Positions 1 to 8,155 of a stretch of 53,620 bases of DNA are shown here, piece by piece. Origin of the DNA: Lewinellaceae bacterium (GTDB taxonomy: Bacteria > Bacteroidota > Bacteroidia > Chitinophagales > Saprospiraceae); NCBI GenBank assembly GCA_016711435.1, contig JADJSY010000052.1, positions 1 to 53,620 on the forward strand. Reading direction: 5' to 3'. The notes under the pieces are model-generated. The model was given only the letters and a program-made list of their open reading frames with translations, had not been told where the DNA came from and did not search any database. Each line of letters starts with the position of its first letter. Position 1 is the stretch's first letter. The translations under genes were made by a program, and so were the position numbers.

Positions 1-43
1 CCGCCGCGTATAGCGAGCGGTTGCAGCCATGCAAAGTTAGCAC
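1..43 (-). repeat. Half of an attC-like hairpin element, cut by the window edge
   Basis: Read on the minus strand this stretch begins GTGCTAACTTTGCATGGCTG and continues into a CCGCTCGCTATACGCGGCGG core. It resembles the elements at 51589-51646, 27345-27410 and 52682-52747, which have an AAC-type end, a stem and a GCTA(A/T)ACGC-like centre. The other arm lies outside the window. Confidence 0.4.
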
Positions 44-212
44 ATTTTATCGATTTTTTAAAGCCCATGAAACTCCGATGTTCCATAATATTCCTCTTAT
101 AGAAAAAGTAATTGGTAGGTATGAATATGAATGATCACTTGTACTGTGGGGGACTATTTAAAAGTTTGTAGATTGGTACCCGAAAAATGCTCCCCCTTTC
201 TAATTTTTAGGG

Positions 213-220
213 TACGTTTG
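213..220 (+). promoter_or_regulatory. Putative -7 box (TACGTTTG) of the first hybrid regulator gene
   Basis: TACGTTTG matches the Bacteroidota -7 consensus TAnnTTTG and ends 21 bases before the TTG start codon at 242. I see no clear -33 TTG at the expected 19-21 base spacing, so the call rests on one box only. Confidence 0.35.
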
Positions 221-241
221 CAATAAATTTCACTCAAGGGT

Positions 242-3200
242 TTGAATAATAAAAAGTTAATTACCCTGTTCCTGCTGCTATGCACTGTTCAATTGCACAG
301 CCAGGTTAATTTGAATTATCAACAAATCACCACTGCAGATGGTCTATCGCAGGGTTTTGTGTTCGATATTATTCAAAGCCGCGACGGTTTTATCTGGATC
401 GCTACCAAGGATGGGATGAACCGCTACGACGGCTCCCGCTTCAAGGTATTCTCGCCCGACCCCTTTGATCCGTTTTCAATTGCCGAAGGATACGTATATC
501 GCCTGTACGAAGACAGTCGCGGCTGGATATGGATTCTTTTTGAGGGTCATATCGACGTGCTCGACCCGCAAACTGGCCGCTTTTTCCATTTAGTGAAAGA
601 TGGGAAACCTGTTTTCCGTTATTTATATGAAGATCGTACCGACAGTAGTATTTGGTGCCTACAGGGCGACGACCGACTCCTGAAATTCACTATTCATCAA
701 GATATACTGGAAAATGCGTTTCAACAAGGGAATGCCAATATTGAATTACCTTGCAAAACGTTTCCTTTGCTTGCGCTCCACGACGAATCCGGCAAACCAA
801 AAGAAGCCCATAGCATACTTTCTACCAAAAAACACAAGATCTTGATTGGAACAGACCAGGGGTTATGGCAGTTTGATAAGGGCAGCGAAAAGATGGATTT
901 GATGGGGTTTGGTACATTATCAATAAACCGCTTAATCCAGGATAAAGATGGCAAAATCTGGATGGATGTCAATAATCGTAATCCTGCGCAAAGCAATGGC
1001 TCGCAAATCATTACTTTGGACGAGGCGGGGATGCAACAAGGACAAATTTTGCCAGGAGCTTATTATCATTGGTGGATTTTTGACGGGGCGCTGTGGATCA
1101 TCCAGGATAAAAATTTAAAAAAGTTCCAGCCACAGAGGTATAAGAACAAGGAACCTTCTGATATTCAATGGCCTTTGGAAACCTTCTGTTCACAAGATGA
1201 ACTAGACTGTATTAAAAGCGTATTCATTGATCGGAGCGGCATGCTTTGGATAGGCACTGAAGGCTTTGGCATTTTTAAGATCAATACCCAAAACCCTACC
1301 TTCCGAAGGTATCTTCCCAATATCTCCCAACGCAAGATCTTCGAAACACCGGAGGGCAAATTCATCACTTCTGCCGGACCTGGTAAACTATACCAATCTG
1401 TTTATTTTGACCAAAGCACGCCTGATCAGTCTCTGTCATCGCTTCATCATGGATATACACAACCCTTAACCGTACTGTATGATCAGGTCGGCAATTGCTG
1501 GTCATACGGTGCTGACTCGTTGCTGTACCGCAGAGATGCCCTTACCAAGGCCCTTCAGACATTTCCATTGAAAGGGCGTGGCCTGTGCCTCGACGCAAAA
1601 AACAAGATACTCAGTGTCAGTGAATCGGGTTTGCACGTGCTTGATCCTGCGACGGGCCAATCTCGGTTATTCGCCTTTAAAACACGCCTGCAACAGCGTT
1701 CTGAATTTTCTCATTTCCTTTGGAAAGACGCCGAATCTACGATTTGGATATTTGGGTTTGAAGGATTGGTTAAAGCAACCCCTTCCGATGCTGGCGGGTA
1801 TCAATTTGAATACTTCGTCAATAATCCGAAAGACCGCACTTCCTTATCCTCTAATACGGTAATGAGCGCCGCCGATGATCCGCTCGAACCTAATCGTTAC
1901 CTCTGGCTGGGCACCAAAGCCGGGCTAAATCGCTTAGACAAAAAGACAGGGGTATTCAAACAATACAGTATCGCACAGGGGCTTCCCGACAATGTGGTAT
2001 ATGGTGTTTTGGCAGAAAATACACCAAAAGACAGTGCTAGACCCGGATTTATCTGGCTGAGTACCAACAAAGGGTTGTGCCGCTTCGATGTTCGCGCCGA
2101 AACGGCCAAGAACTTTACGGCTGCCGATGGCTTGCAGGACAATGAATTTAACAGTTCGAGTTATCTGAAAACCCATAATGGCACCCTGATTTTCGGGGGG
2201 GTAAAGGGGCTGACCGCATTTCACCCGGACAGCCTTCGGTTTAATCCATTCATTCCTCAAACTCGCATCGTTGGCTTGCATGTCAATAATCATTTATATG
2301 ATATAAGCGGACAATCGTCCATTACACTCACACACGATCAAAACCTGCTGACCTTTGATTTTGCAGCGCTTGAGTTTACCAATCCGGCACAGAATCTGTA
2401 CCGCTATCAACTCGTGGGCGTGGACAAAGACTGGATAGCATTGGGGAATAAGAATAACATCCAGTTTGCCAATCTGGCTCCCGGAACCTACACCTTCAAA
2501 GTCATGGGCAGCAATAATGCCGGTGTTTGGAGTGAACAGCCTGCCGAATTACGGTTTACCATCCGGCCGCCGTGGTGGGCTTCCTGGTGGGCCTGGCTCC
2601 TGTACCTTGTGATATTGGTAGCAGGGGCTTGGCGGTATTACCAATACTTGCTCAATCGGCGCTTGTCGGAGCAGGAAAAACTGCGCTTGAAAGAACTCGA
2701 CGACTTCAAAACCCGATTCTTTACCAATATCACACACGAATTCAGAACGCCGCTCACGGTCATGCTGGGCATGAGTGAGCAGTTGGCAAAAGACGAAACC
2801 GACGATCCCAGACGCAATAAACTCGGCTTGATCAAACGCAGCGGAGAAAACCTCCTTCGACTCATCAATCATATCCTGGACCTGGCTAAGTTAGAGTCGA
2901 ACACCTTGAAAATGAATTACATCCAAGGTGATATTCTGACGTTCATCCAGTATGTCACCGAAAGCCTGCACTCGCTGGCCAATGCGCAGAATCTGATGCT
3001 CCGCGTCGAAAGTGAGCAATCGAAGATAGTGATAGATTACGATCCCGAGCGTTTTTTACAGATCATCCACAATCTATTGTCGAATGCCATCAAGTTTACG
3101 CCCTCAGGCGGCAAAGTGGTCATTCGGGCCGATGTAAAAGGCCAATGGCTGCATGTTTCGGTCACCGATTCGGGCGCGGGCATCCCGCCCGAAGAACTGC

Positions 3201-4249
3201 CGCATTTGTTCGAACGGTTTTTTCAGGCCAGAAACCAGGAACACGCCAAGGCGGGTGGGACGGGCATTGGACTGTCGCTGACCCGCGAATTGGTCAAAGC
3301 GATGGGCGGCGAGATTTCGGTGGAAAGCAGCATAGGCGTGGGTACTACTTTTTTGGTGCGATTGCCCATTACGAAAAACAGTGCAGGGGCTGCATCAGGC
3401 GCCAACTTCAAGACAGAAGCCTGGAAACCATCCCTTTCAAAACCACAAATAACGCACAGTAAGGAGCCGATGCAAAGTCATCCACTCACAGCTCCATCTG
3501 TTCTGTTGGTGGAAGACAACCCGGATGTAGTGGAATACCTCAGTGCATGCCTCCAAGAACATTATTACCTCGATTTTGCCTACAACGGCCAGGCTGGCAT
3601 AGACATGGCGCTGCAGAACGTACCTGACCTGATCGTCAGCGACGTAATGATGCCTTATAAAGATGGCTTTGAAGTGTTGGAAACCCTAAAAAACGACGAA
3701 CGCACAAGTCATATTCCGATTGTTTTGCTGACAGCAAAGGCCGATATACAGAGTCGTCTGGCCGGGCTGCGCAAAGGAGCCGATGCCTATTTGTCCAAGC
3801 CTTTTCATCAGGAAGAATTATTGGTAACCTTGGAGAATCTGCTCGAATCACGGCGGAAATTACAGGCCAAGTACCAGCAAAATGTGCTTACAACCACAGC
3901 GCTCACTGTTACGGAACCCGACCCGGAGGACAGTTTTTTACAAAAGGTTCGGGCTGTTGTGGAAAAAAACCTTTCCGATGCTGATTTTGAAATGCCGCAA
4001 CTTGAACGCGCCCTTGCGATGAGCCGCAGCCAGATATTCCGCAAAATCAAAGCATTGACGGGCAAATCGCCCAGCCTGTTTATTCGCTCCATCCGCCTGC
4101 ATCATGGCAAACAAATGCTGCTGAGTACCACGCTCACGGTTTCTGAAATTGCGTACGAGGTGGGCTTTTCTTCGCTCAATTACTTCTCCGATGCATTTTT
4201 CGAAGAATTTGGGGAGCGGCCCTTGAAGGCGCGGGGCGGAGGAGAATAA
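242..4249 (+). CDS. Hybrid two-component system protein (sensor kinase, receiver and AraC regulator)
   Basis: This 1335-residue one-protein signalling system begins at a TTG codon and has a signal peptide (about residues 1-21). A periplasmic double propeller of Reg_prop-type repeats (for example DGFIWIATKDGMNRYD) runs to about residue 690. A Y_Y_Y domain and one membrane helix (about 775-800) follow. The histidine kinase part has ITHEFRTPLTVMLG (about 831-844), the N box HNLLSNAIKF and the G boxes GAGIPPEE and GTGIGLS. The receiver starts near 1085 with EDNPD, a DVMMP phosphoacceptor motif near 1133 and a LSKPF lysine. An AraC HTH fills about 1245-1335. Family knowledge: such proteins sense glycan fragments in the periplasm and activate polysaccharide-use genes. 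No SusC/SusD genes are in view, so its target is unknown. The reading frame is intact. Confidence 0.95.
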   Translation: MNNKKLITLFLLLCTVQLHSQVNLNYQQITTADGLSQGFVFDIIQSRDGFIWIATKDGMNRYDGSRFKVFSPDPFDPFSIAEGYVYRLYEDSRGWIWILFEGHIDVLDPQTGRFFHLVKDGKPVFRYLYEDRTDSSIWCLQGDDRLLKFTIHQDILENAFQQGNANIELPCKTFPLLALHDESGKPKEAHSILSTKKHKILIGTDQGLWQFDKGSEKMDLMGFGTLSINRLIQDKDGKIWMDVNNRNPAQSNGSQIITLDEAGMQQGQILPGAYYHWWIFDGALWIIQDKNLKKFQPQRYKNKEPSDIQWPLETFCSQDELDCIKSVFIDRSGMLWIGTEGFGIFKINTQNPTFRRYLPNISQRKIFETPEGKFITSAGPGKLYQSVYFDQSTPDQSLSSLHHGYTQPLTVLYDQVGNCWSYGADSLLYRRDALTKALQTFPLKGRGLCLDAKNKILSVSESGLHVLDPATGQSRLFAFKTRLQQRSEFSHFLWKDAESTIWIFGFEGLVKATPSDAGGYQFEYFVNNPKDRTSLSSNTVMSAADDPLEPNRYLWLGTKAGLNRLDKKTGVFKQYSIAQGLPDNVVYGVLAENTPKDSARPGFIWLSTNKGLCRFDVRAETAKNFTAADGLQDNEFNSSSYLKTHNGTLIFGGVKGLTAFHPDSLRFNPFIPQTRIVGLHVNNHLYDISGQSSITLTHDQNLLTFDFAALEFTNPAQNLYRYQLVGVDKDWIALGNKNNIQFANLAPGTYTFKVMGSNNAGVWSEQPAELRFTIRPPWWASWWAWLLYLVILVAGAWRYYQYLLNRRLSEQEKLRLKELDDFKTRFFTNITHEFRTPLTVMLGMSEQLAKDETDDPRRNKLGLIKRSGENLLRLINHILDLAKLESNTLKMNYIQGDILTFIQYVTESLHSLANAQNLMLRVESEQSKIVIDYDPERFLQIIHNLLSNAIKFTPSGGKVVIRADVKGQWLHVSVTDSGAGIPPEELPHLFERFFQARNQEHAKAGGTGIGLSLTRELVKAMGGEISVESSIGVGTTFLVRLPITKNSAGAASGANFKTEAWKPSLSKPQITHSKEPMQSHPLTAPSVLLVEDNPDVVEYLSACLQEHYYLDFAYNGQAGIDMALQNVPDLIVSDVMMPYKDGFEVLETLKNDERTSHIPIVLLTAKADIQSRLAGLRKGADAYLSKPFHQEELLVTLENLLESRRKLQAKYQQNVLTTTALTVTEPDPEDSFLQKVRAVVEKNLSDADFEMPQLERALAMSRSQIFRKIKALTGKSPSLFIRSIRLHHGKQMLLSTTLTVSEIAYEVGFSSLNYFSDAFFEEFGERPLKARGGGE

Positions 4250-4549
4250 CGTACAACATCCATTTTCAAGATTTTTAGACGTTTCTCGTTCGATGTTAAA
4301 TGTTCCATCCTCCAGCAAAAAATAGTTATGCCCCATTCACCGATGCAATACCTAACCTCCTCATAATAAGCCAGTTATTGCCCAAATTCGTCCTGCTGTG
4401 CATCATAATCAGTAAAAAGAAATCCTGCCTACAACCTCAGCAGTAGTGTTTGAACGATGATTGGTAGCCCGCTGTGCCGGTCTGCCCACACCTTTGTTCC
4501 AGTTCCGGAAGGAGCCGATTATTACATTCAAAAACAAATTTTTTCAAAC
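4250..4549. other. Intergenic region without recognisable gene
   Basis: About 300 bases between the first hybrid regulator and the first small exported protein. Minus-strand frames here only extend antisense to the regulator. I see no strong promoter box, hairpin or RNA gene. Confidence 0.5.
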
Positions 4550-5053
4550 ATGAGAAATCTATTTTTCCTCGCGGCGCTGCTGTGTGCTGCAGTCAACATT
4601 GCCGCTGCACAAACCGTAGCGCACCCCAATGCCCAGCGCGATATTGACAATTTCAAAGCGGCCCGCACGGCCTGGAATTCCGGCGATTGGGCTGCTTACC
4701 TGACTTTTTTTACCGCTGATGCCATGGCGTATGGCGTGGGACCCCAAGATTCTATGAAAGTTGTCGATTTGGTGGCAAGTCAGAAGGCCAGCCGCGATAA
4801 GTATGCCAGTGTTAAGGTGGGCAACGGTGCCATTCTGCCGGTAAACGTAGCGGAAGGGGACCAAAAGGCGACTGGATTTTGGAGTGGAACCAAGCATACC
4901 GCTGTGCGCAAAGACGGCGGCAAGGAGTCCTTCCGGTATCACATTAGTTGTCAGATGGTAGATGGAAAATGTCGGCGCATCACCTATTACTACAACGAAG
5001 CACCGGTAATGCGGCAACAGGGCTGGGAGTTTACGCCACCGAAAAGCAATTGA
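4550..5053 (+). CDS. Small exported SnoaL/DUF4440-like protein
   Basis: The frame is open from 4457, but the likely start is the ATG at 4550. It gives a typical signal peptide (MRNLFFLAALLCAAVNIAAA, cleavage after AQ), while the upstream residues do not look like an N-terminus. The mature part of about 145 residues has the pattern of NTF2-fold/SnoaL-like proteins: an early helix with AWNSGDWAAYLTFFTADAMA, a central hydrophobic stretch and a C-terminal strand with a tryptophan. Such folds are small enzymes or ligand-binding proteins, and nothing here fixes a substrate. The signal peptide is nearly the same at protein and DNA level as that of the next gene (5095), though the mature parts are unrelated. 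Confidence 0.7.
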   Translation: MRNLFFLAALLCAAVNIAAAQTVAHPNAQRDIDNFKAARTAWNSGDWAAYLTFFTADAMAYGVGPQDSMKVVDLVASQKASRDKYASVKVGNGAILPVNVAEGDQKATGFWSGTKHTAVRKDGGKESFRYHISCQMVDGKCRRITYYYNEAPVMRQQGWEFTPPKSN

Positions 5054-5094
5054 TTAACAAGGTCATTCATTCAACCAATCATAATATTTTTAAA

Positions 5095-5406
5095 ATGAGA
5101 AATCTATTTTTTATCGCGGCGCTGTTGTGTACCGCGATCAACATTGCCTCTGCACAAACAGCAGTAGGAAAGCAAGCCAACGCTGTACCAACCAAACCCA
5201 TCTGTCTTGTTCAAAAAGGATATGAAAACGACCAGTTATTCTACACCACGCGCTTTAACGCAGCAGGACATATTCAGGAGAGCAAGGAATACAAAAACGG
5301 TCAACTTAAAACGCACCGGATCATAGTGCGTGCGGATGCTGAAGGAAGAATACTTGAAGCACGTTTGGTAGACAGCATCGAAAAAGATATTTGTAAACAA
5401 ATTTAG
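5095..5406 (+). CDS. Exported protein, N-terminal fragment of a frameshifted gene
   Basis: The ATG at 5095 gives the signal peptide MRNLFFIAALLCTAINIASA, a near copy of the one at 4550. The mature part carries short repeats (YENDQLFYTTRFNAAGHIQE, EYKNGQLKTHRII) like the MORN/YD-type beta-hairpin repeats of exported Bacteroidota proteins. The frame stops at 5404-5406. The +1 frame carries the same protein on from about 5384 without a break (IFVNKFSRDAKGYVQAAERF) into the next entry. The shift lies at the A5 run and following G at 5381-5386, where one extra base, or two missing ones, would explain it. Function unknown. Confidence 0.65.
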   Translation: MRNLFFIAALLCTAINIASAQTAVGKQANAVPTKPICLVQKGYENDQLFYTTRFNAAGHIQESKEYKNGQLKTHRIIVRADAEGRILEARLVDSIEKDICKQI

Positions 5407-5449
5407 CCGTGATGCCAAAGGGTATGTTCAAGCCGCAGAGCGTTTTGAT

Positions 5450-5881
5450 ATGAATGGTGCCACACCGGTATTGGTGGAACGCAGCGTTTATGAAAACAAT
5501 CCGGCGTCTCCATGTGTCATCACCAAAATCACCAGATATGACGGCAGCGGCAACCTGAAGGAGGTCGTCAGTATTGAGTGTTTGGATGCCAATGGCAGTA
5601 GCAAATCGGTGACTACTGATAAAGCAGGTAAAGTCACAAAAACAGAAGTATGGAAGCGAGACGACAAAATTTCAGGCCGGCAATTCGTTGATGCTTTCCC
5701 CTACCAATGGATGCACAACCGCATCGAATTTACCTTAACCAATGCCGATGGCGCGGTGGACCCCAGTTCAAATAAAGATGAAAACCGGGTTTACAATGCC
5801 CAGGGGTATACGACCAGCCTGACCACGCGATACGCCGACGGGCGTGTATCTAATTTCAGGTATGAGTACGAATGCCAGTAG
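5450..5881 (+). CDS. C-terminal fragment of the same frameshifted exported protein
   Basis: The frame is open from about 5384 and continues the protein begun at 5095; the ATG at 5450 is internal. The residues show more of the same hairpin repeats (ITRYDGSGNLKEVVSIECLD, ENRVYNAQGYTTSLTTRYAD), similar to RHS/YD-like repeats. Joined, the gene 5095-5881 would encode about 260 residues. No catalytic motif is visible. The break could be an assembly error or a real inactivating shift. Confidence 0.6.
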   Translation: MNGATPVLVERSVYENNPASPCVITKITRYDGSGNLKEVVSIECLDANGSSKSVTTDKAGKVTKTEVWKRDDKISGRQFVDAFPYQWMHNRIEFTLTNADGAVDPSSNKDENRVYNAQGYTTSLTTRYADGRVSNFRYEYECQ

Positions 5882-6361
5882 TCCAACGCGGTGAGGGGAG
5901 TGTCTCGATGAGGGCCACTCTTTTTATTTACCAATGAACTTTAGACACATGTTTTTTTCATTCAGATTTTTCAGTACCGCTATCCTATCTATTTGGATTT
6001 GCTGAAAGCCAGCCATCTTGGCCTATATCGGATTGTTTGTTTTTTCTCTAATTTGTGCTAACTCTGCATTGCCGTCAATTCCCACTATATAGGCTCAGTT
6101 GCGTGAAAACTCGCTTTGTCACCACCCATCCTGCATACGCCAGTTGCGTGAAGCTAACCACTCCGGTTAGCTTCACGCAACTGGTAAAGCGACAAATGAT
6201 GGGAGACATTGGGTTCATAGACAGGAGGTTCAACAGTGTAAATATAAGATGCCATTTCAAATTTCCAAATCATACAGCGGACTTTTTATCTTGTCCCAAC
6301 TTTTTTTGGTGATATGGGTATAAATTGTGTCAACTTTGTGAAGTCTGACTGACACAACCTG
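5882..6361. other. 480-base intergenic region dominated by a palindromic element
   Basis: This gap separates the small exported protein gene from the second hybrid regulator. Its middle (about 6072-6200) is the repeat described separately. The frames at 6055-6312 and 6075-6260 mainly translate the palindrome and are not credible genes. I find no convincing promoter pair, although transcription of the downstream regulator must start near its right end. Confidence 0.5.
6072..6200. repeat. Palindromic dispersed element with GTTGCGTGAA motifs
   Basis: A near-perfect hairpin lies at about 6140-6183, with arms CCAGTTGCGTGAAGCTAAC and GTTAGCTTCACGCAACTGG around a short loop. A third copy of CAGTTGCGTGAA lies just upstream, near 6092. 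The left end (GTCAATTCCCACTATATAGG, then GTTGCGTGAAAACTCGCTTT) matches the last 42 bases of the window (53579-53620), so this is a dispersed element present at least twice. It encodes nothing obvious. Confidence 0.75.
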
Positions 6362-8155
6362 GTGTCTATAACTTTTTTGTTTTCCCGCTATTGGTTCAAC
6401 CCTGATCGTCTGGTGAAAATCCTGTTGTCCATCTGCCTTGTCTGCTTTTTGATGCAGACTGCTCCTGCACAAAATTATCTGCCCGTTGCCCGCCTGTTCG
6501 GTATCGAAGATGGTTTGCCGCACCGGCAGGTGAATAGTGTGGCGCAAGACCGGTATGGGTTTATCTGGGTAGCTACCAACGCGGGGGTAGCACGTTTCGA
6601 CGGCCTGCGTTTCAGGATTTTTAATAAAGCGGATAACGGACTCCGTACCGATACCATCAGCCGTATCCTGGAAGATGCGGTGGGCCGTTTGTGGCTGATT
6701 TCAGCCAAACATCCGGAATGGAATCAAGTGAATATTGCCTCGGTAGACGTGCTGGACCCAATGAACGGACACGTTATTCCGCTGGAGGAATACATCGAGG
6801 ATAAACCGCCCGTTCCACTCCAATCTTTTTTATACAACGGCATCCGGTTTGCATCGGATCAATCCGGCGCCGGTCGGGTAAAACCCGGCGCCTTGTTTTT
6901 TGGAACGCAAAACCCCGGCGGGTGGGTCAGTTGGCATCCCGACGAAGGCTGGAAACGGATCGCCGTGCCGTCGATTCCCAACCTGCTGCCTTTGCTGATT
7001 ACCCCGGAAGGCGGTATGCTTGCCCAGGATTGTGATGCTACCTCCTTTCGATGTACGCTGGTAGAACTGGATGCCGGTGGAAAGGTGCTTCGTACTTTTC
7101 GGGGCGCCGATGGCCGTGACTTGGGTGTACTTGCCGGAGGCGGCGAAAAAAGTGTCTTTGCCACGGAACCTGCTCCGGCGGGCGACGGCGTTTTGATGTA
7201 TTGGGAAATAAAACCGGGTGCTGAGAAAACCCGCCTGAGTCTTCCGGTTCCGCGCAACCGCTTGCCGCAATGGAGCCGGCTGTGGCTGGTGGAAGTCGAA
7301 CCGGGAGCGGTATGGCTTTCGGATTACGAAATTTTTGATCGACAAGGAAAGATACTGCTCGATCTGCTGGCACAATTTCCCACTGTGAATAACAAAACCG
7401 CCAGGGCGTACCTGCGCGACCGGAACGGAGGCATCTGGCTGGCGAACGATTTCGGCCTGGAACTCATCGAGATCAAAAAAGACCACTTCCGCCGTTTCCT
7501 TTTTGATGAAAATGCGAGGACAGGCAGTGCCGTTGCCTGCCGGGGTATGGTACAAAACGGGAAAAGTTTATGGGTGAACTCCGAAGCACCCTTTGGCGGC
7601 CTTCAGCGTATCGACCTGTCAACCGGGCTGGCATCTCCCGATAAGCCTCTGCTTGGCTCCTGCTATGCCTTGGGACCGGACAGCAGCGGAAATATATGGA
7701 GCGGGCAAATAGGCACGGTACTATCCCTGGTAAAGATCGATCCTCAGTCGGGGCGAATATTAACTAAATTCCCCTTGATCCATGGCGTTTCCTGGTGCGT
7801 TTTTCCAGTCGACCGGGATCATTTATGGGTCGGTCAGGAAGGGGGACTGATATTGCTCGACTCCGAAACCGGACAACTATCATCGCCGGATACCCGCGAT
7901 TTCCCGGAACTGGATAAAGCGACCGTGCTTTACATTGCGCCCGATCATTCGGGTATGATCTGGTTGTGTACCAGCCGGGGCTTTTACAAAATGACACCCA
8001 AGGGCAAAATCATCGGGCGTTTCTGGAGCGGTGGCCAGGGCGATAACTGGTTGCCCTGCGAAAATTTGTATCATTTTTTACGAAGACCGGGAAGGTGTTT
8101 TCTGGCTCGGTACCGCCGGCAAGGGTTTGCTGCGCTGGGATATGAAAACGGGTGA
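6362..8155 (+). CDS. Hybrid two-component system protein, N-terminal part (frameshifted)
   Basis: The open frame starts with GTG at 6362. A GTG at 6413 would place the signal peptide (MKILLSICLVCFLMQTAPAQ) at the very N-terminus and may be the true start. The protein shows Reg_prop propeller repeats typical of hybrid two-component regulators (DRYGFIWVATNAGVARFDGL near the start). True coding ends at about 8080. After the T6 run at 8078-8083 this frame reads nonsense to the stop at 8155, while the +1 frame continues as YEDREGVFWLGTAGKGLLRW. One extra T explains the break. Joined with the next entry it gives a protein of about 1387 residues, close to the length of the regulator at 242. Confidence 0.85.
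   Translation: MSITFLFSRYWFNPDRLVKILLSICLVCFLMQTAPAQNYLPVARLFGIEDGLPHRQVNSVAQDRYGFIWVATNAGVARFDGLRFRIFNKADNGLRTDTISRILEDAVGRLWLISAKHPEWNQVNIASVDVLDPMNGHVIPLEEYIEDKPPVPLQSFLYNGIRFASDQSGAGRVKPGALFFGTQNPGGWVSWHPDEGWKRIAVPSIPNLLPLLITPEGGMLAQDCDATSFRCTLVELDAGGKVLRTFRGADGRDLGVLAGGGEKSVFATEPAPAGDGVLMYWEIKPGAEKTRLSLPVPRNRLPQWSRLWLVEVEPGAVWLSDYEIFDRQGKILLDLLAQFPTVNNKTARAYLRDRNGGIWLANDFGLELIEIKKDHFRRFLFDENARTGSAVACRGMVQNGKSLWVNSEAPFGGLQRIDLSTGLASPDKPLLGSCYALGPDSSGNIWSGQIGTVLSLVKIDPQSGRILTKFPLIHGVSWCVFPVDRDHLWVGQEGGLILLDSETGQLSSPDTRDFPELDKATVLYIAPDHSGMIWLCTSRGFYKMTPKGKIIGRFWSGGQGDNWLPCENLYHFLRRPGRCFLARYRRQGFAALGYENG

Noticed and set aside
4457..4549. Upstream extension of the SnoaL-like protein
   Set aside because: The extension lacks protein character, and the signal peptide begins at the ATG at 4550.
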